Shown here piece by piece: positions 6,070 through 14,439 of a stretch of 22,606 nt of DNA. Source of the stretch: Firmicutes bacterium UBA2058. GTDB lineage: Bacteria > Bacillota > Clostridia > Tissierellales > Sedimentibacteraceae. Position 1 is the stretch's first letter, and each line of letters begins with the position of its first letter. The translations under genes and the position numbers were made by a program. Below the pieces are notes generated by a model. That model was not told where the DNA came from. It did no database searches and saw only the letters and a list, made by a program, of their open reading frames with translations. The stretch is from NCBI GenBank assembly GCA_002332905.1, contig DDAM01000057.1, positions 37,418 to 60,023 of the forward strand, given 5' to 3'.

Positions 6070-7386
6070 ATGGCAAGACCGATAGTGACTATAGTCGGAA
6101 GACCTAACGTTGGAAAATCTACGCTTTTTAATAGATTGGCTGGCAGGAGAATCGCTATAACAGAAGACACTCCAGGTGTTACAAGAGACAGAATTTATGC
6201 TGAATGTGAATGGTTAGATAATCATTTTACTTTAATTGATACAGGTGGAATTGAGCCAAATACAACTGATACAATATTTGTTCAAATGCGTAAGCAGGCA
6301 GAAATTGCAATTGATATGGCTGATGTTATACTATTTATGGTTGATGGCAAGGAAGGCTTAACTGGTGCAGATTATGAGGTTGCACAGATGCTCAGAAAGT
6401 CAAAGAAAGAAATAATACTTGTATGCAATAAAATTGATAAATTTGTTGATGAGGACAATATCTTTGAGTTTTATAATTTAGGACTAGGTGACCCGATTTC
6501 TATTTCATCTGCTGAGGCTTTAGGACTTGGTGATTTACTAGATATAATAATTTCTAAGTTTAAGGATTATCATGATACTGAGGTGGATGAAAACAATACT
6601 AAAATTGCAGTTATTGGTAAGCCAAATGCAGGTAAATCATCACTTATTAACAGAATAGTAGGACAGGAAAGAGTTATAGTTAGTGACATACCTGGTACAA
6701 CTAGAGATGCAATTGATACTGAATTTGAGCATGACGGACAAAAGTATACACTTATTGATACTGCTGGTATCAGAAAGAAAAGCAAAATATCTGAGAGCAT
6801 AGAAAAATACAGTGTTATTAGATCCTTTACAGCTGTTGAAAGAGCAGATGTTTGCTTGTTAGTAATTGATGCTATAGATGGTGTAACTGAACAGGATGCA
6901 AGAATTGCTGGTTATGCTCATGAAAATGGCAAGGGAATGATTATTATAGTTAATAAATGGGATTTAGTTGATAAGGATAATACTTCATTTAACAAGTATA
7001 TTGAAGATGTTAGAAATAAACTTGCTTATTTAGAGTACGCACCTATATTAACTATGTCAGCTTTAACTGGTCAAAGATCTAATAAGGTTTTAGAAATGAT
7101 AAATGAGGTTATGGAATTTAGAAACCTAAGAATTTCTACAGGTGTACTAAATGACATCATAACAGAATCAGTTCTTATGAATCCACCTAGAACTGTTAAG
7201 GGTAAAAGACTTAAAATTTTATATGCTACACAGGTTAGTGTTGCTCCACCAAAGTTTGTAGTATTCTGCAACGATAGTACATTAGTTCATTTTTCTTATG
7301 TTAGATATTTGGAAAATAAAATTAGAGAAAATTATGAGTATAAAGGAAATCCTGTAATTATAGAATTTAAAAATAGGGGAGAATAA
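6070..7386 (+). CDS. der: Ribosome-assembly GTPase Der (EngA), 438 aa
   Basis: Der is an essential GTPase with two consecutive G domains that acts in maturation of the 50S ribosomal subunit. First G domain: GRPNVGKST (10-18), DTGG (57-60), NKID (120-123). Second: GKPNAGKSS (183-191), DTAG (230-233), NKWD (295-298). A C-terminal KH-like domain ends the protein (FVVFCNDSTLVHFSYVRYLE). The length is typical. ATG 6070 follows GGAGG with 7 nt spacing. It is preceded by a structured leader and followed after only 3 nt by plsY, so the two are co-transcribed and probably share translation. Confidence 0.97.
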   Translation: MARPIVTIVGRPNVGKSTLFNRLAGRRIAITEDTPGVTRDRIYAECEWLDNHFTLIDTGGIEPNTTDTIFVQMRKQAEIAIDMADVILFMVDGKEGLTGADYEVAQMLRKSKKEIILVCNKIDKFVDEDNIFEFYNLGLGDPISISSAEALGLGDLLDIIISKFKDYHDTEVDENNTKIAVIGKPNAGKSSLINRIVGQERVIVSDIPGTTRDAIDTEFEHDGQKYTLIDTAGIRKKSKISESIEKYSVIRSFTAVERADVCLLVIDAIDGVTEQDARIAGYAHENGKGMIIIVNKWDLVDKDNTSFNKYIEDVRNKLAYLEYAPILTMSALTGQRSNKVLEMINEVMEFRNLRISTGVLNDIITESVLMNPPRTVKGKRLKILYATQVSVAPPKFVVFCNDSTLVHFSYVRYLENKIRENYEYKGNPVIIEFKNRGE

Positions 7387-7389
7387 GTT

Positions 7390-7971
7390 ATGAAATTAAT
7401 TTTAGCTGCTATTATAGCATATTTAATTGGAAATATTTCATTTTCTTTATTAATTGGGAAGCTATTTTTCAAAAAAGATGTTAGAAATTATGGTAGTGGA
7501 AATGCTGGTACGACTAACATGATAAGAGCTTTTGGTGCAAAAATAGGTGTAATTACATTTATTGGTGATGCTTTAAAAGGTATGTTAGCTGCATACATAG
7601 GAAAGCTACTAGGTGGAATGGATGGCTGCTATATTGCTGGAATAATGGTTATAGTTGGTCATAATTGGCCAGTATTTATGAAGTTTAAAGGTGGTAAGGG
7701 TGTTGCAACAACCGTTGGTGTAATGTTATATGTTTTACCAATACCAACTTTTATTTGCTTTGTAATTGGAGTATCAATAGCATTTTTTACAAGAATAGTT
7801 TCTATAGGTTCTTTAATAGGTGTTGGTTTATCACCAATAGCAATTTTACTATTTGTTAGACCATTTGATGTAAAATTATTAATATTTTCTGCAATATACA
7901 CTGCTATGTGCCTATTCAAACATAGAGGTAACATAGTAAGGCTTATACACAAGGAAGAAAGAAAACTTTAA
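7390..7971 (+). CDS. plsY: Glycerol-3-phosphate acyltransferase PlsY, 193 aa
   Basis: PlsY is a polytopic membrane enzyme that transfers the acyl group of acyl-phosphate to glycerol-3-phosphate, the first step of phospholipid synthesis. The family motifs are all visible: GSGNAGTTNMIRAFG (about residues 36-50), GHNWPVFMKFKGGKGVATT (about 96-114), and hydrophobic spans consistent with five membrane helices. The length of 193 is normal. The start lies 3 nt after the der stop, with GGGGAG about 9 nt upstream inside the end of der. It sits directly before gpsA, which makes its substrate, so the pair is a functional unit. Confidence 0.96.
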   Translation: MKLILAAIIAYLIGNISFSLLIGKLFFKKDVRNYGSGNAGTTNMIRAFGAKIGVITFIGDALKGMLAAYIGKLLGGMDGCYIAGIMVIVGHNWPVFMKFKGGKGVATTVGVMLYVLPIPTFICFVIGVSIAFFTRIVSIGSLIGVGLSPIAILLFVRPFDVKLLIFSAIYTAMCLFKHRGNIVRLIHKEERKL

Positions 7972-7998
7972 TATTAGCTTATAGGAGAGATTATTATT

Positions 7999-8988
7999 AT
8001 GAGAAAAATTGGAGTATTAGGAGCCGGCAGCTGGGGAACTGCCTTATCAAAGGTTTTATGTGAAAATGGTCATGATTTAAAAGTTTGGTTAAGGGATGAA
8101 ACTCAGTGCAATGATATAAGAACAACTAAAATAAATAATAAATATCTTCCAAATGTTATTTTGCCAGATAATTTGTATTTTACAACTGATATAGAGGAAG
8201 CACTTGGAAGTAGTGAAATAATCCTAAATGCTATACCTACACAAAAAATTCGTGAGGTTTTTAAGATGATACCAAAAAACCTTGTGACTGACAAGATTAT
8301 AATAAACTGCTCCAAGGGAATAGAGCTTGGAACACATTATTTAATATCTGAAATTATAAAAGAAGAAAGCATTAACTCTGATTATGTAATACTTTCAGGT
8401 CCATCACATGCCGAGGAAGTGGCACTGCAATTACCAACAGCAATAACTGCTGCTTCAGATAATGAAGAAGCTGCTAAAATAGTGCAAGACTTATTTATGA
8501 CAACTTATCTTAGAGTTTATACTAATAAGGATGTTAAGGGTGTTGAATTAGGCGGCGCACTAAAAAATATTATTGCTCTAGGTGCTGGTATATCTGATGG
8601 AGTTGGATTTGGTGATAATGCAAAGGCTGCCCTAATGACAAGAGGAGTTTTGGAAATGTCAAGATTAGGTATGTGTTTAGGAGCAGAATTTTCAACATTT
8701 CAAGGTTTGTCAGGCATAGGAGATTTGATCGTAACTTGTACTAGTAAACATAGCAGAAATAGAAATGCAGGATTTTTAATAGGTCAAGGACTAAAAAAAG
8801 ACGAGGCTATTAAAAAAATAGGAATGGTTGTAGAAGGTATAACAACTACATATGCAGCATATGAGCTAGCTAAGGAAAATAATGTAGATATGCCTATAGT
8901 TCATGCAATGTATGATGTTTTGGAAAACTCAGCAGATGTAAAAGAAACAGTAACAAAGCTAATGCTAAGAGAGAAAAAAGATGAATAA
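7999..8988 (+). CDS. gpsA: NAD(P)H-dependent glycerol-3-phosphate dehydrogenase GpsA, 329 aa
   Basis: GpsA reduces dihydroxyacetone phosphate to sn-glycerol-3-phosphate in the cytosol, supplying PlsY. The N-terminal Rossmann motif GAGSWGTAL is at residues 8-16. The substrate-domain motifs LSGPSHAEEVA and GVELGGALKNIIALGAGISDG are intact, as is the downstream RNAGFLIGQG region. Length is typical. ATG 7999 follows AGGAGAG with normal spacing. A terminator at 9003-9028 closes the operon. In many Clostridia the next gene is spoIVA; here a foreign-looking TetR/ABC cassette lies between. Confidence 0.97.
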   Translation: MRKIGVLGAGSWGTALSKVLCENGHDLKVWLRDETQCNDIRTTKINNKYLPNVILPDNLYFTTDIEEALGSSEIILNAIPTQKIREVFKMIPKNLVTDKIIINCSKGIELGTHYLISEIIKEESINSDYVILSGPSHAEEVALQLPTAITAASDNEEAAKIVQDLFMTTYLRVYTNKDVKGVELGGALKNIIALGAGISDGVGFGDNAKAALMTRGVLEMSRLGMCLGAEFSTFQGLSGIGDLIVTCTSKHSRNRNAGFLIGQGLKKDEAIKKIGMVVEGITTTYAAYELAKENNVDMPIVHAMYDVLENSADVKETVTKLMLREKKDE

Positions 8989-9002
8989 ATAAATTTATAT
9001 GC

Positions 9003-9028
9003 GGCAGAGGTAAATTCCTCTGCCATTT
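9003..9028 (+). terminator. Terminator of the DUF512-der-plsY-gpsA operon
   Basis: GGCAGAGG (9003-9010) pairs with CCTCTGCC (9017-9024) around a 6-nt loop and is followed by ATTTTTATTATTTT. Confidence 0.9.
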
Positions 9029-9044
9029 TTATTATTTTGATATA

Positions 9045-9073
9045 TTGACAATATTTACAATAATATATATAAT
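9045..9073 (+). promoter_or_regulatory. Consensus sigma-A promoter of the tetR-ABC cassette
   Basis: A perfect TTGACA (9045-9050), 17-nt spacer and perfect TATAAT (9068-9073). The -10 box overlaps the first bases of the inverted-repeat operator, so a bound repressor would block RNA polymerase. Confidence 0.9.
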
Positions 9074-9104
9074 AAAACATATGTTGCAAAACATATGTTT
9101 TATT
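9071..9104. promoter_or_regulatory. TetR-family operator, 13-bp perfect inverted repeat
   Basis: AATAAAACATATG (9071-9083) and CATATGTTTTATT (9092-9104) are perfect reverse complements with an 8-nt spacer. The site covers the end of the -10 box and the expected transcription start, 18 nt before the tetR start codon. Each arm also contains the palindrome CATATG, so two repressor dimers could bind, as seen for QacR-type regulators. Confidence 0.8.
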
Positions 9105-9122
9105 ATGGGAAGGATGATTTAC

Positions 9123-9701
9123 ATGCCGCCAAAAGCAAAGTTTACAAAAGAACAAATAATATCTGCTGCATTAAAAATTGCCAGAAGTGATGGTATAAAT
9201 GCGGTCACTGCAAGAGAATTAGGGTCGGAGCTAGGCAGTTCTTCAAGACCTATATTTACTGTATTTCAAAGCATGGATGAGGTACATCATGAAATAAGAA
9301 AGGCTGCAAAATATATATATAAAAATTATATTAATAAGGGACTTTCTGAGGTTAAATCATTCAAAGGTGTAGGAACAGCATATATACAATTTGCTCAGAA
9401 AGAATCTAAGCTGTTTCAGCTGCTATTCATGGAGGAAATAAAGACAATGCCTTCATCATCTGATGTACTCTCGGTTATTGATGAAAATTATGAAGAAATA
9501 TTATTATCTGTAGAGAAATTGTATAATTTAGACAAAGAAAATGCATATAAGCTATATAAGCATTTATGGATTTATACGCATGGAATTGCTACTCTTTGCG
9601 CAACAAAAGTTTGTGTATTTAATGAAGAAGAAATCAGTGAGATGATTACTGAAGTATGTTTAAGTATTTTACATAAAATGAAAGCAGGTGAGATAAAATG
9701 A
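9123..9701 (+). CDS. TetR/AcrR family transcriptional repressor, 192 aa
   Basis: Residues 9-55 form a TetR-type helix-turn-helix (EQIISAALKIARSDGINAVT, then ELGSELGSSSRPIFTVFQSM). The C-terminal ligand domain contains LWIYTHGIATL, typical of the WHG-type TetR_C domain. I chose ATG 9123 because it follows GGAAGGA at normal spacing and is downstream of the promoter and operator; the frame extends upstream to 9045, but that part overlaps the promoter. Its stop overlaps the ATP-binding gene start (ATGA), so the two are translationally coupled. It most likely represses its own operon and is released by a compound exported or sensed by the transporter (inference). Confidence 0.9.
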   Translation: MPPKAKFTKEQIISAALKIARSDGINAVTARELGSELGSSSRPIFTVFQSMDEVHHEIRKAAKYIYKNYINKGLSEVKSFKGVGTAYIQFAQKESKLFQLLFMEEIKTMPSSSDVLSVIDENYEEILLSVEKLYNLDKENAYKLYKHLWIYTHGIATLCATKVCVFNEEEISEMITEVCLSILHKMKAGEIK

Positions 9702-10390
9702 TTACGATTAAAAATATAACTAAATCTTATGGGAATAAAGATAACGCTTTTCAGGTTCTTAAAGGAGTATCACTACAAATTAAGGATGGAGATTTTGCTG
9801 TAATATTAGGTCCTTCAGGCTCGGGAAAATCAACACTGCTAAATCTAATGTCAGGGCTTGAATATCCTGACAGTGGAACAATTATGTACGGTTCCAAAGA
9901 TATAACTGCTTTATCTGATGATGAACTAACCTCATTTCGCAAAAACAATATTGGATTTATATTTCAGCAATATTATCTGCTTCCGAATCTGAATGTAGAT
10001 AAAAATGTGAAAATGGGAGCTGATTTAGCAAAAAATAATGATTATAAGAAAATTATAAAAGAAGTCGGACTCGAAGAAAAGTTGAATAAAATTCCAAGTG
10101 AATTAAGCGGCGGAGAGCAGCAGAGGGTTTCTGTAGCTAGAGCATTGGCGAAAAATCCAAAGATACTATTTCTGGACGAGCCTACAGGAGCATTAGATGA
10201 AGAAACCGGAAGAATGATTTTAAATTATATATGCAGCTTACAAAAAGAATATCATTTCACCATTGTTATGGTTACACATAACACTAATATTGCAGAAATG
10301 GCAAATGTAATTATTCAAATGAATAGTGGTAAAATTACTGAAATATGCTACAATAAATCACAAAAAACAGCTTACGAGATAGGATGGTAA
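9698..10390 (+). CDS. ABC transporter ATP-binding protein (MacB/LolD-like), 230 aa
   Basis: This is the ATPase subunit of a MacB/BceA-type ABC system. Walker A GPSGSGKST is at residues 38-46, Q-loop Gln90, signature LSGGEQ 136-141, Walker B ILFLDEP 156-162, and H-loop His194 in VTHN. All catalytic residues are present and the length is normal. The start overlaps the tetR stop, and its own end overlaps the permease gene by 7 nt, so the three genes form one tightly coupled unit. Such pairs export antimicrobial peptides or other amphiphiles or act in resistance sensing; the substrate is unknown here. Confidence 0.95.
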   Translation: MITIKNITKSYGNKDNAFQVLKGVSLQIKDGDFAVILGPSGSGKSTLLNLMSGLEYPDSGTIMYGSKDITALSDDELTSFRKNNIGFIFQQYYLLPNLNVDKNVKMGADLAKNNDYKKIIKEVGLEEKLNKIPSELSGGEQQRVSVARALAKNPKILFLDEPTGALDEETGRMILNYICSLQKEYHFTIVMVTHNTNIAEMANVIIQMNSGKITEICYNKSQKTAYEIGW

Positions 10391-11544
10391 TTGACATGAT
10401 TATTCAGGTTAAAGATGCTGTCAAGCTTATCGGTGTTTCAATTATATCTTTTTGTGCTGTTTTTGTTTGTACATTGTTTTTAAATTTCAATATTGATATT
10501 GTTCAGGTAAGAGATTTAATTACTTCTGAATCTGTTATGGCATTTTATGATGTACAGTTTGTAATGGGAAAGGTAACAAGTGCAATCAGCGGTGGCTGTC
10601 TGCTGCTGACTACAGTTATTATGCTGTTTTTCTATATCAAGCATTATATTGATGTCCATAAAGAAGAATTAGGGATACTCAAAGCATTAGGATATTCAAA
10701 TTTTAAAATAGCAAAAGGTTTTTGGGTATTTGGCTTTAGTGTTTTTGTAGGGACTTCGCTTGGATTTTTTTCATCCTTTACGTTAATGCCAAGCTTTTAT
10801 AAATTAATGAACGAGGATGCGATATTACCTGAAGTAACATTGAATTTTAATTTTATATTAGTTTTGTATTTAGTAATTTTACCCTCGCTTGCTTTTGCTT
10901 TGCTGTCGATTATTTACAGCTATTTTAAGCTTAAGCGTCCTGCACTTGAGTTGCTGAAAGGAAATGGTGACTTCAAATATAAGAAAAAGAAAAGCGAAAA
11001 AAAGGAAAATAAGGATATTACTTTTTTACAGGAATTAAAGCAAAGTACAGTAAAAAGTCGTATATCTTTGGTATTCTTTATTTCTTTTGCTTCCTTTTGT
11101 TATGCTTCAATGATGCAAATGTCTTTTAGTATGAATGAATTGTCAAGCGTGATGATGGCTGCCATCATAATTATTATCGGTATTATACTAGCATGTACCA
11201 CTTTATTTTTAGCAATTACAACAGTTGTTGATGCTAATACTAAAACAATAGCTATGATGAGAGTATTTGGTTATTCTCTGAAGGAATGTAGCAATGCAAT
11301 ACTTTCAGGTTACAGACCGATTTCATATATAGGATTTATCGTAGGAACAGTTTATCAATATGCCTTGTTGAAAATTATGGTATCGATTTATTCAAAAAAT
11401 ATAGAGAATGTTCCAGAATATAGTTTTGATGTAAAAGCATTTATAATTGTTCTCATTTCTTTTGCGGTGATTTATGAATTGATTATGTACTTCTATTCTG
11501 TAAAAATAAAGAAAATATCTGTTAAAGAAATAATGCTTGATTGA
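10384..11544 (+). CDS. FtsX-like ABC transporter permease, compact two-module form, 386 aa
   Basis: This is the membrane subunit partner of the preceding ATPase. It has about eight predicted membrane segments in two FtsX modules. Each module carries the cytoplasmic coupling motif (EELGILKALGYSNFKIAKGF near residues 95-114 and TKTIAMMRVFGYSLKECSNA near 283-302). A lysine-rich linker (about 200-214) separates the halves. The first extracellular loop is only about 30 residues, so it lacks the large ectodomain of BceB or MacB. The annotated start at 10384 overlaps the ATPase gene; ATG 10396 is an alternative that fits the AGGATGG ribosome binding site better. I see no convincing terminator after it. 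Confidence 0.88.
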   Translation: MVIDMIIQVKDAVKLIGVSIISFCAVFVCTLFLNFNIDIVQVRDLITSESVMAFYDVQFVMGKVTSAISGGCLLLTTVIMLFFYIKHYIDVHKEELGILKALGYSNFKIAKGFWVFGFSVFVGTSLGFFSSFTLMPSFYKLMNEDAILPEVTLNFNFILVLYLVILPSLAFALLSIIYSYFKLKRPALELLKGNGDFKYKKKKSEKKENKDITFLQELKQSTVKSRISLVFFISFASFCYASMMQMSFSMNELSSVMMAAIIIIIGIILACTTLFLAITTVVDANTKTIAMMRVFGYSLKECSNAILSGYRPISYIGFIVGTVYQYALLKIMVSIYSKNIENVPEYSFDVKAFIIVLISFAVIYELIMYFYSVKIKKISVKEIMLD

Positions 11545-11623
11545 AAAGAGAAATATTGGTATTTAGTATCAAACTAATCACAACAAATCAAAGTTTAAAT
11601 TTTTTAGTGCTTATCTTTAAATT

Positions 11624-11652
11624 GTCATATTTTAAATAATATGTACATATAG
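11624..11652 (+). promoter_or_regulatory. Sigma-E-like sporulation promoter of spoIVA
   Basis: GTCATATT (11624-11631) matches the -35 of mother-cell sigma-E promoters. After 14 nt comes CATATA (11646-11651), a partial match to the -10 CATACAAT. Position and spacing suit spoIVA, which is under sigma-E control in Bacillus and Clostridioides. Confidence 0.6.
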
Positions 11653-11684
11653 ATTAATTGTATATTATTATAGGGGGGATTATT

Positions 11685-13163
11685 ATTACTGGTATAGATA
11701 TATATGAAGATATAGCTAAAAGAACAAAAGGCGAAATATACTTAGGCGTTGTTGGGCCTGTAAGAACTGGAAAATCTACATTTATTAGAAGATTTTCTGA
11801 GATAATGATGATACCAAACATTGAGGATGAATATGTTCGTGAAAGAGCAAGAGATGAAATGCCTCAAAGTGGTACAGGTAAGACAATAACAACTACTGAA
11901 CCAAAATTTGTTCCTGGAAATGCAGTTAAGGTAACCTTAAGAGATAATGTAAATACATATTTAAGATTGATTGACTGTGTAGGCTATATGATACCGGGTG
12001 CATTAGGTCAAGTGGAAAATGAACACCCTAGATTTGTTAATACTCCTTGGAGTGATCAGCAAATACCATTTGCAGAAGCAGCAGAAATAGGAACAAAAAA
12101 GGTAATTAAGGAACATTCGACGATAGGAATTTTAGTTACAACAGATGGAAGTATTACTGATATAAACAGGGATAATTATATTATGGCTGAAGAAAGAGTA
12201 GTAAAAGAGTTAAAAGAGATTAATAAGCCTTTTGTAATTATATTAAATACTATTAATCCACATAATGAAAACACAGTTGAATTAGCTAAGCAGCTAAAGG
12301 ATAAATACGATGCACCAGTGCAAGTTGTTGATTGCATGAATTTAAAAGTAAGTGATGTAGATGATTTAATAGGCAAGGTATTATATGAGTTTCCAATTAA
12401 AGAAATTAATATTGATTTGCCTAGATGGTTTGATGGCTTAAGCCTAGAGCATCCTTTGAAAAGCAGCTTTATCAATACTTTGAGAGATGATTTAGAGAAT
12501 TGTTTTAAAATTAGTGATTTTGATGCGGACGAGATTTTTTCAACAGGCAACGAGCTTATTCAAGAATTTTTTGTTAAAAGTATTGAGCTTGGTACAGGAA
12601 GCATTAATGTAAAAATAGAAGTAGATAATGCTCAGTACTATAGAGTAATAAGCGATATTTCTGGTATAGAAATAGAGGGCGAGCATCAAATATTAAAATT
12701 AATAGGAGAGCTATCAAAATCTAAAAAGGAATATGATAGAGTTGCTGTTGCTTTAAATGAGGCTAGAACTAAGGGTTATGGTTATGTAACTCCAAATCTT
12801 GATGATATGATAATTGAAAAACCTGAATTGTTCAAAGAAGGAAGTAGATATGGAATTAAAATTAAGGCAAATGCTCCTTCTCTTCACATTATAAATGCAG
12901 ACCTCAACACTGAATTATCACCAATAATTGGAAGTAAAAGCCAAAGTGAAGATTTTATTAAATATATCATGAGCAGTGCTGATGAAAATCCAGCTGACAT
13001 TTGGAATGCTGAGATATTTGGTAAAACTTTATATGACCTAGTTGAAGAACAGCTAGAAGGAAAACTAACAGCAATGCCTGAAAATGCAAGAAAGAAAATC
13101 AAGAGAACAATCGAAAAGGTTGTTAATGACGGAAGTGGTAGCATAATATTTATTATAATATAA
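11685..13163 (+). CDS. spoIVA: Stage IV sporulation protein A (spore coat morphogenetic ATPase), 492 aa
   Basis: SpoIVA polymerises on the forespore surface using ATP and forms the basement layer of the coat. The P-loop GPVRTGKST is at residues 24-32, followed by the family blocks IEDEYVRERARDEMPQSGTG, LIDCVGYMIPGALG and PFVIILNTINPH. The C-terminal tail NDGSGSIIFIII matches the usual short hydrophobic end. No ATG or GTG fits the N-terminus. The only in-frame TTG (11658) lies upstream of the AGGGGGG ribosome binding site (11672-11678). The ATT at 11685 stands 6 nt after that site and gives the start xTGIDIYEDIAKRTKGEIYL, collinear with the Bacillus protein, and a length of 492. I therefore place the start at ATT, a rare initiation codon, or a T-to-G error or variant at 11687. 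Confidence 0.93.
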   Translation: MTGIDIYEDIAKRTKGEIYLGVVGPVRTGKSTFIRRFSEIMMIPNIEDEYVRERARDEMPQSGTGKTITTTEPKFVPGNAVKVTLRDNVNTYLRLIDCVGYMIPGALGQVENEHPRFVNTPWSDQQIPFAEAAEIGTKKVIKEHSTIGILVTTDGSITDINRDNYIMAEERVVKELKEINKPFVIILNTINPHNENTVELAKQLKDKYDAPVQVVDCMNLKVSDVDDLIGKVLYEFPIKEINIDLPRWFDGLSLEHPLKSSFINTLRDDLENCFKISDFDADEIFSTGNELIQEFFVKSIELGTGSINVKIEVDNAQYYRVISDISGIEIEGEHQILKLIGELSKSKKEYDRVAVALNEARTKGYGYVTPNLDDMIIEKPELFKEGSRYGIKIKANAPSLHIINADLNTELSPIIGSKSQSEDFIKYIMSSADENPADIWNAEIFGKTLYDLVEEQLEGKLTAMPENARKKIKRTIEKVVNDGSGSIIFIII

Positions 13164-13189
13164 AAAATCTATATGAAGTACAAAATTTT

Positions 13190-13225
13190 TAGAGGGGAAA
13201 GATGTCAATTCTTTTCCTTCTTGTT
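13190..13225 (+). terminator. Possible weak terminator after spoIVA
   Basis: GGGGAAAGA and TCTTTTCC can form a short imperfect stem followed by TTCTTGTTTTG. Pairing is weak, so this is tentative. Confidence 0.35.
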
Positions 13226-13239
13226 TTGTAATATAAATG

Positions 13240-13269
13240 TTGCAACATTGTCCATAAATGTGGTATAAT
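13240..13269 (+). promoter_or_regulatory. Sigma-A promoter of the HlyD-like gene and downstream division cluster
   Basis: TTGCAA (13240-13245), 18-nt spacer, TATAAT (13264-13269) with extended -10 TGG. Transcription would start about 25 nt before the ATG at 13301. Confidence 0.75.
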
Positions 13270-13300
13270 CAATTAAAAATTTAAAATAACGGTGTTAAAA

Positions 13301-14428
13301 ATGTCAAAAAAAAGGTTTTACTTTAGAAATTATGTTATAATTTTTATATTAGTATGTTCCTTTCTATATGTAGTTCAAAAATATAATAATATGATTGATA
13401 CAAGTATTTTAGAATATGACGAATTAGAAGAAATCATTAATACAGATGGTATTATTATAAAAGATGAGGCTATATTAAGCTCAAAAAGTATTGGTGATGT
13501 AAAGTATTATTATAATGAAGGTCAAAAAGTGAATAAAGGAGCTTATTTGGCTGATATTTCGACAGTTAGCAGTGCTGAGCAGATTAATGCTGAAATCGAA
13601 CTTATTAATAAAGCTTTAAATAATAGCACTGATAATGTAATAACTATTGGAAATGGAGAAAATAGCAAATATTCAAAGTATACCGATGATGAATTAAAGG
13701 TTTTAAAGGAATCCTTTGAGAAAGCTCTTACAAACAATAAGGTGCCTGTTTTTTCTCCGAAATCAGGATTAGTAACTTATGTTTTTGATGGATTAGAAGA
13801 CGCCTTTAAATACGAAGATGTTTTAGATATAATGCCAAGTAGATTACATAATCTTGAAGAGGTTGTTGTAAATACTAATAATACTGGTAGTGTAAATGTT
13901 GATGATAAGCTATTAAAGGTCATTAATAATTTTGAATATCATATGGTGTGTCTTGTAAATAATAGTGATATTAGTACATATAAAGAAGGCTCTTATGTAA
14001 GAGTCAGGTTTAATGATGATGATGATATAATATTTGGCTATATAGAAAAAATTAATTCTAGCAGTGAGGAATCAGTTTTAATAATTAGCTTTGATGATTT
14101 TTTCTATAAGGTATATAATAAAAGAATAGTAAAAACAGAACTAATCAAAAATATTTATCAAGGGATAAAAGTTGATAAAGGAGCGGTAATTGAAGAAAAT
14201 GGTATTACTGGAGTATATGTTAAGGACATTAGTAATATAATAAAATTCTTTCCAATCGAAATAATAGGTAGTGATAATGAATATTATATGGTTTCACAAG
14301 GAGATATTATTACAGAAGGTGATAGAGGAAGAATTACTATAAATGGTGAAATACATAGTACTGTAAAGACTTTTGATAAGGTAGTTCTAGACCCAGATAA
14401 GGTCTATGAAGGACAGATAGTTGATTAG
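13301..14428 (+). CDS. HlyD-like membrane-anchored protein, 375 aa
   Basis: A positively charged N-terminus (MSKKRFYFRNY) leads into one membrane segment (about residues 11-27), then an extracytoplasmic part. The segment around residues 45-90 (DGIIIKDEAILSSKSIGDVKYYYNEGQKVNKGAYLADI) looks like the lipoyl/barrel-sandwich half-motif of HlyD-type adaptors. A second matching part (VFSPKSGLVTYVFDG) follows a short helical hairpin, and beta-rich domains end the protein. No ABC partner is adjacent. Genes of this kind sit between spoIVA and yggS in several Clostridia, so a conserved envelope or division role is likelier than a dedicated exporter (inference). ATG 13301 is preferred over GTG 13292; the ribosome binding site is weak. 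Confidence 0.65.
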   Translation: MSKKRFYFRNYVIIFILVCSFLYVVQKYNNMIDTSILEYDELEEIINTDGIIIKDEAILSSKSIGDVKYYYNEGQKVNKGAYLADISTVSSAEQINAEIELINKALNNSTDNVITIGNGENSKYSKYTDDELKVLKESFEKALTNNKVPVFSPKSGLVTYVFDGLEDAFKYEDVLDIMPSRLHNLEEVVVNTNNTGSVNVDDKLLKVINNFEYHMVCLVNNSDISTYKEGSYVRVRFNDDDDIIFGYIEKINSSSEESVLIISFDDFFYKVYNKRIVKTELIKNIYQGIKVDKGAVIEENGITGVYVKDISNIIKFFPIEIIGSDNEYYMVSQGDIITEGDRGRITINGEIHSTVKTFDKVVLDPDKVYEGQIVD

Positions 14429-14439
14429 GAGGTAATGGT

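Noticed and set aside
9045..9122. A longer TetR protein starting at TTG 9045.
   Set aside because: This TTG is part of the -35 box, upstream of the transcription start; ATG 9123 has a good ribosome binding site.
11658..11684. SpoIVA starting at TTG 11658.
   Set aside because: It has no ribosome binding site, and the strong AGGGGGG site would then lie inside the coding region; the extra nine residues do not match the family.
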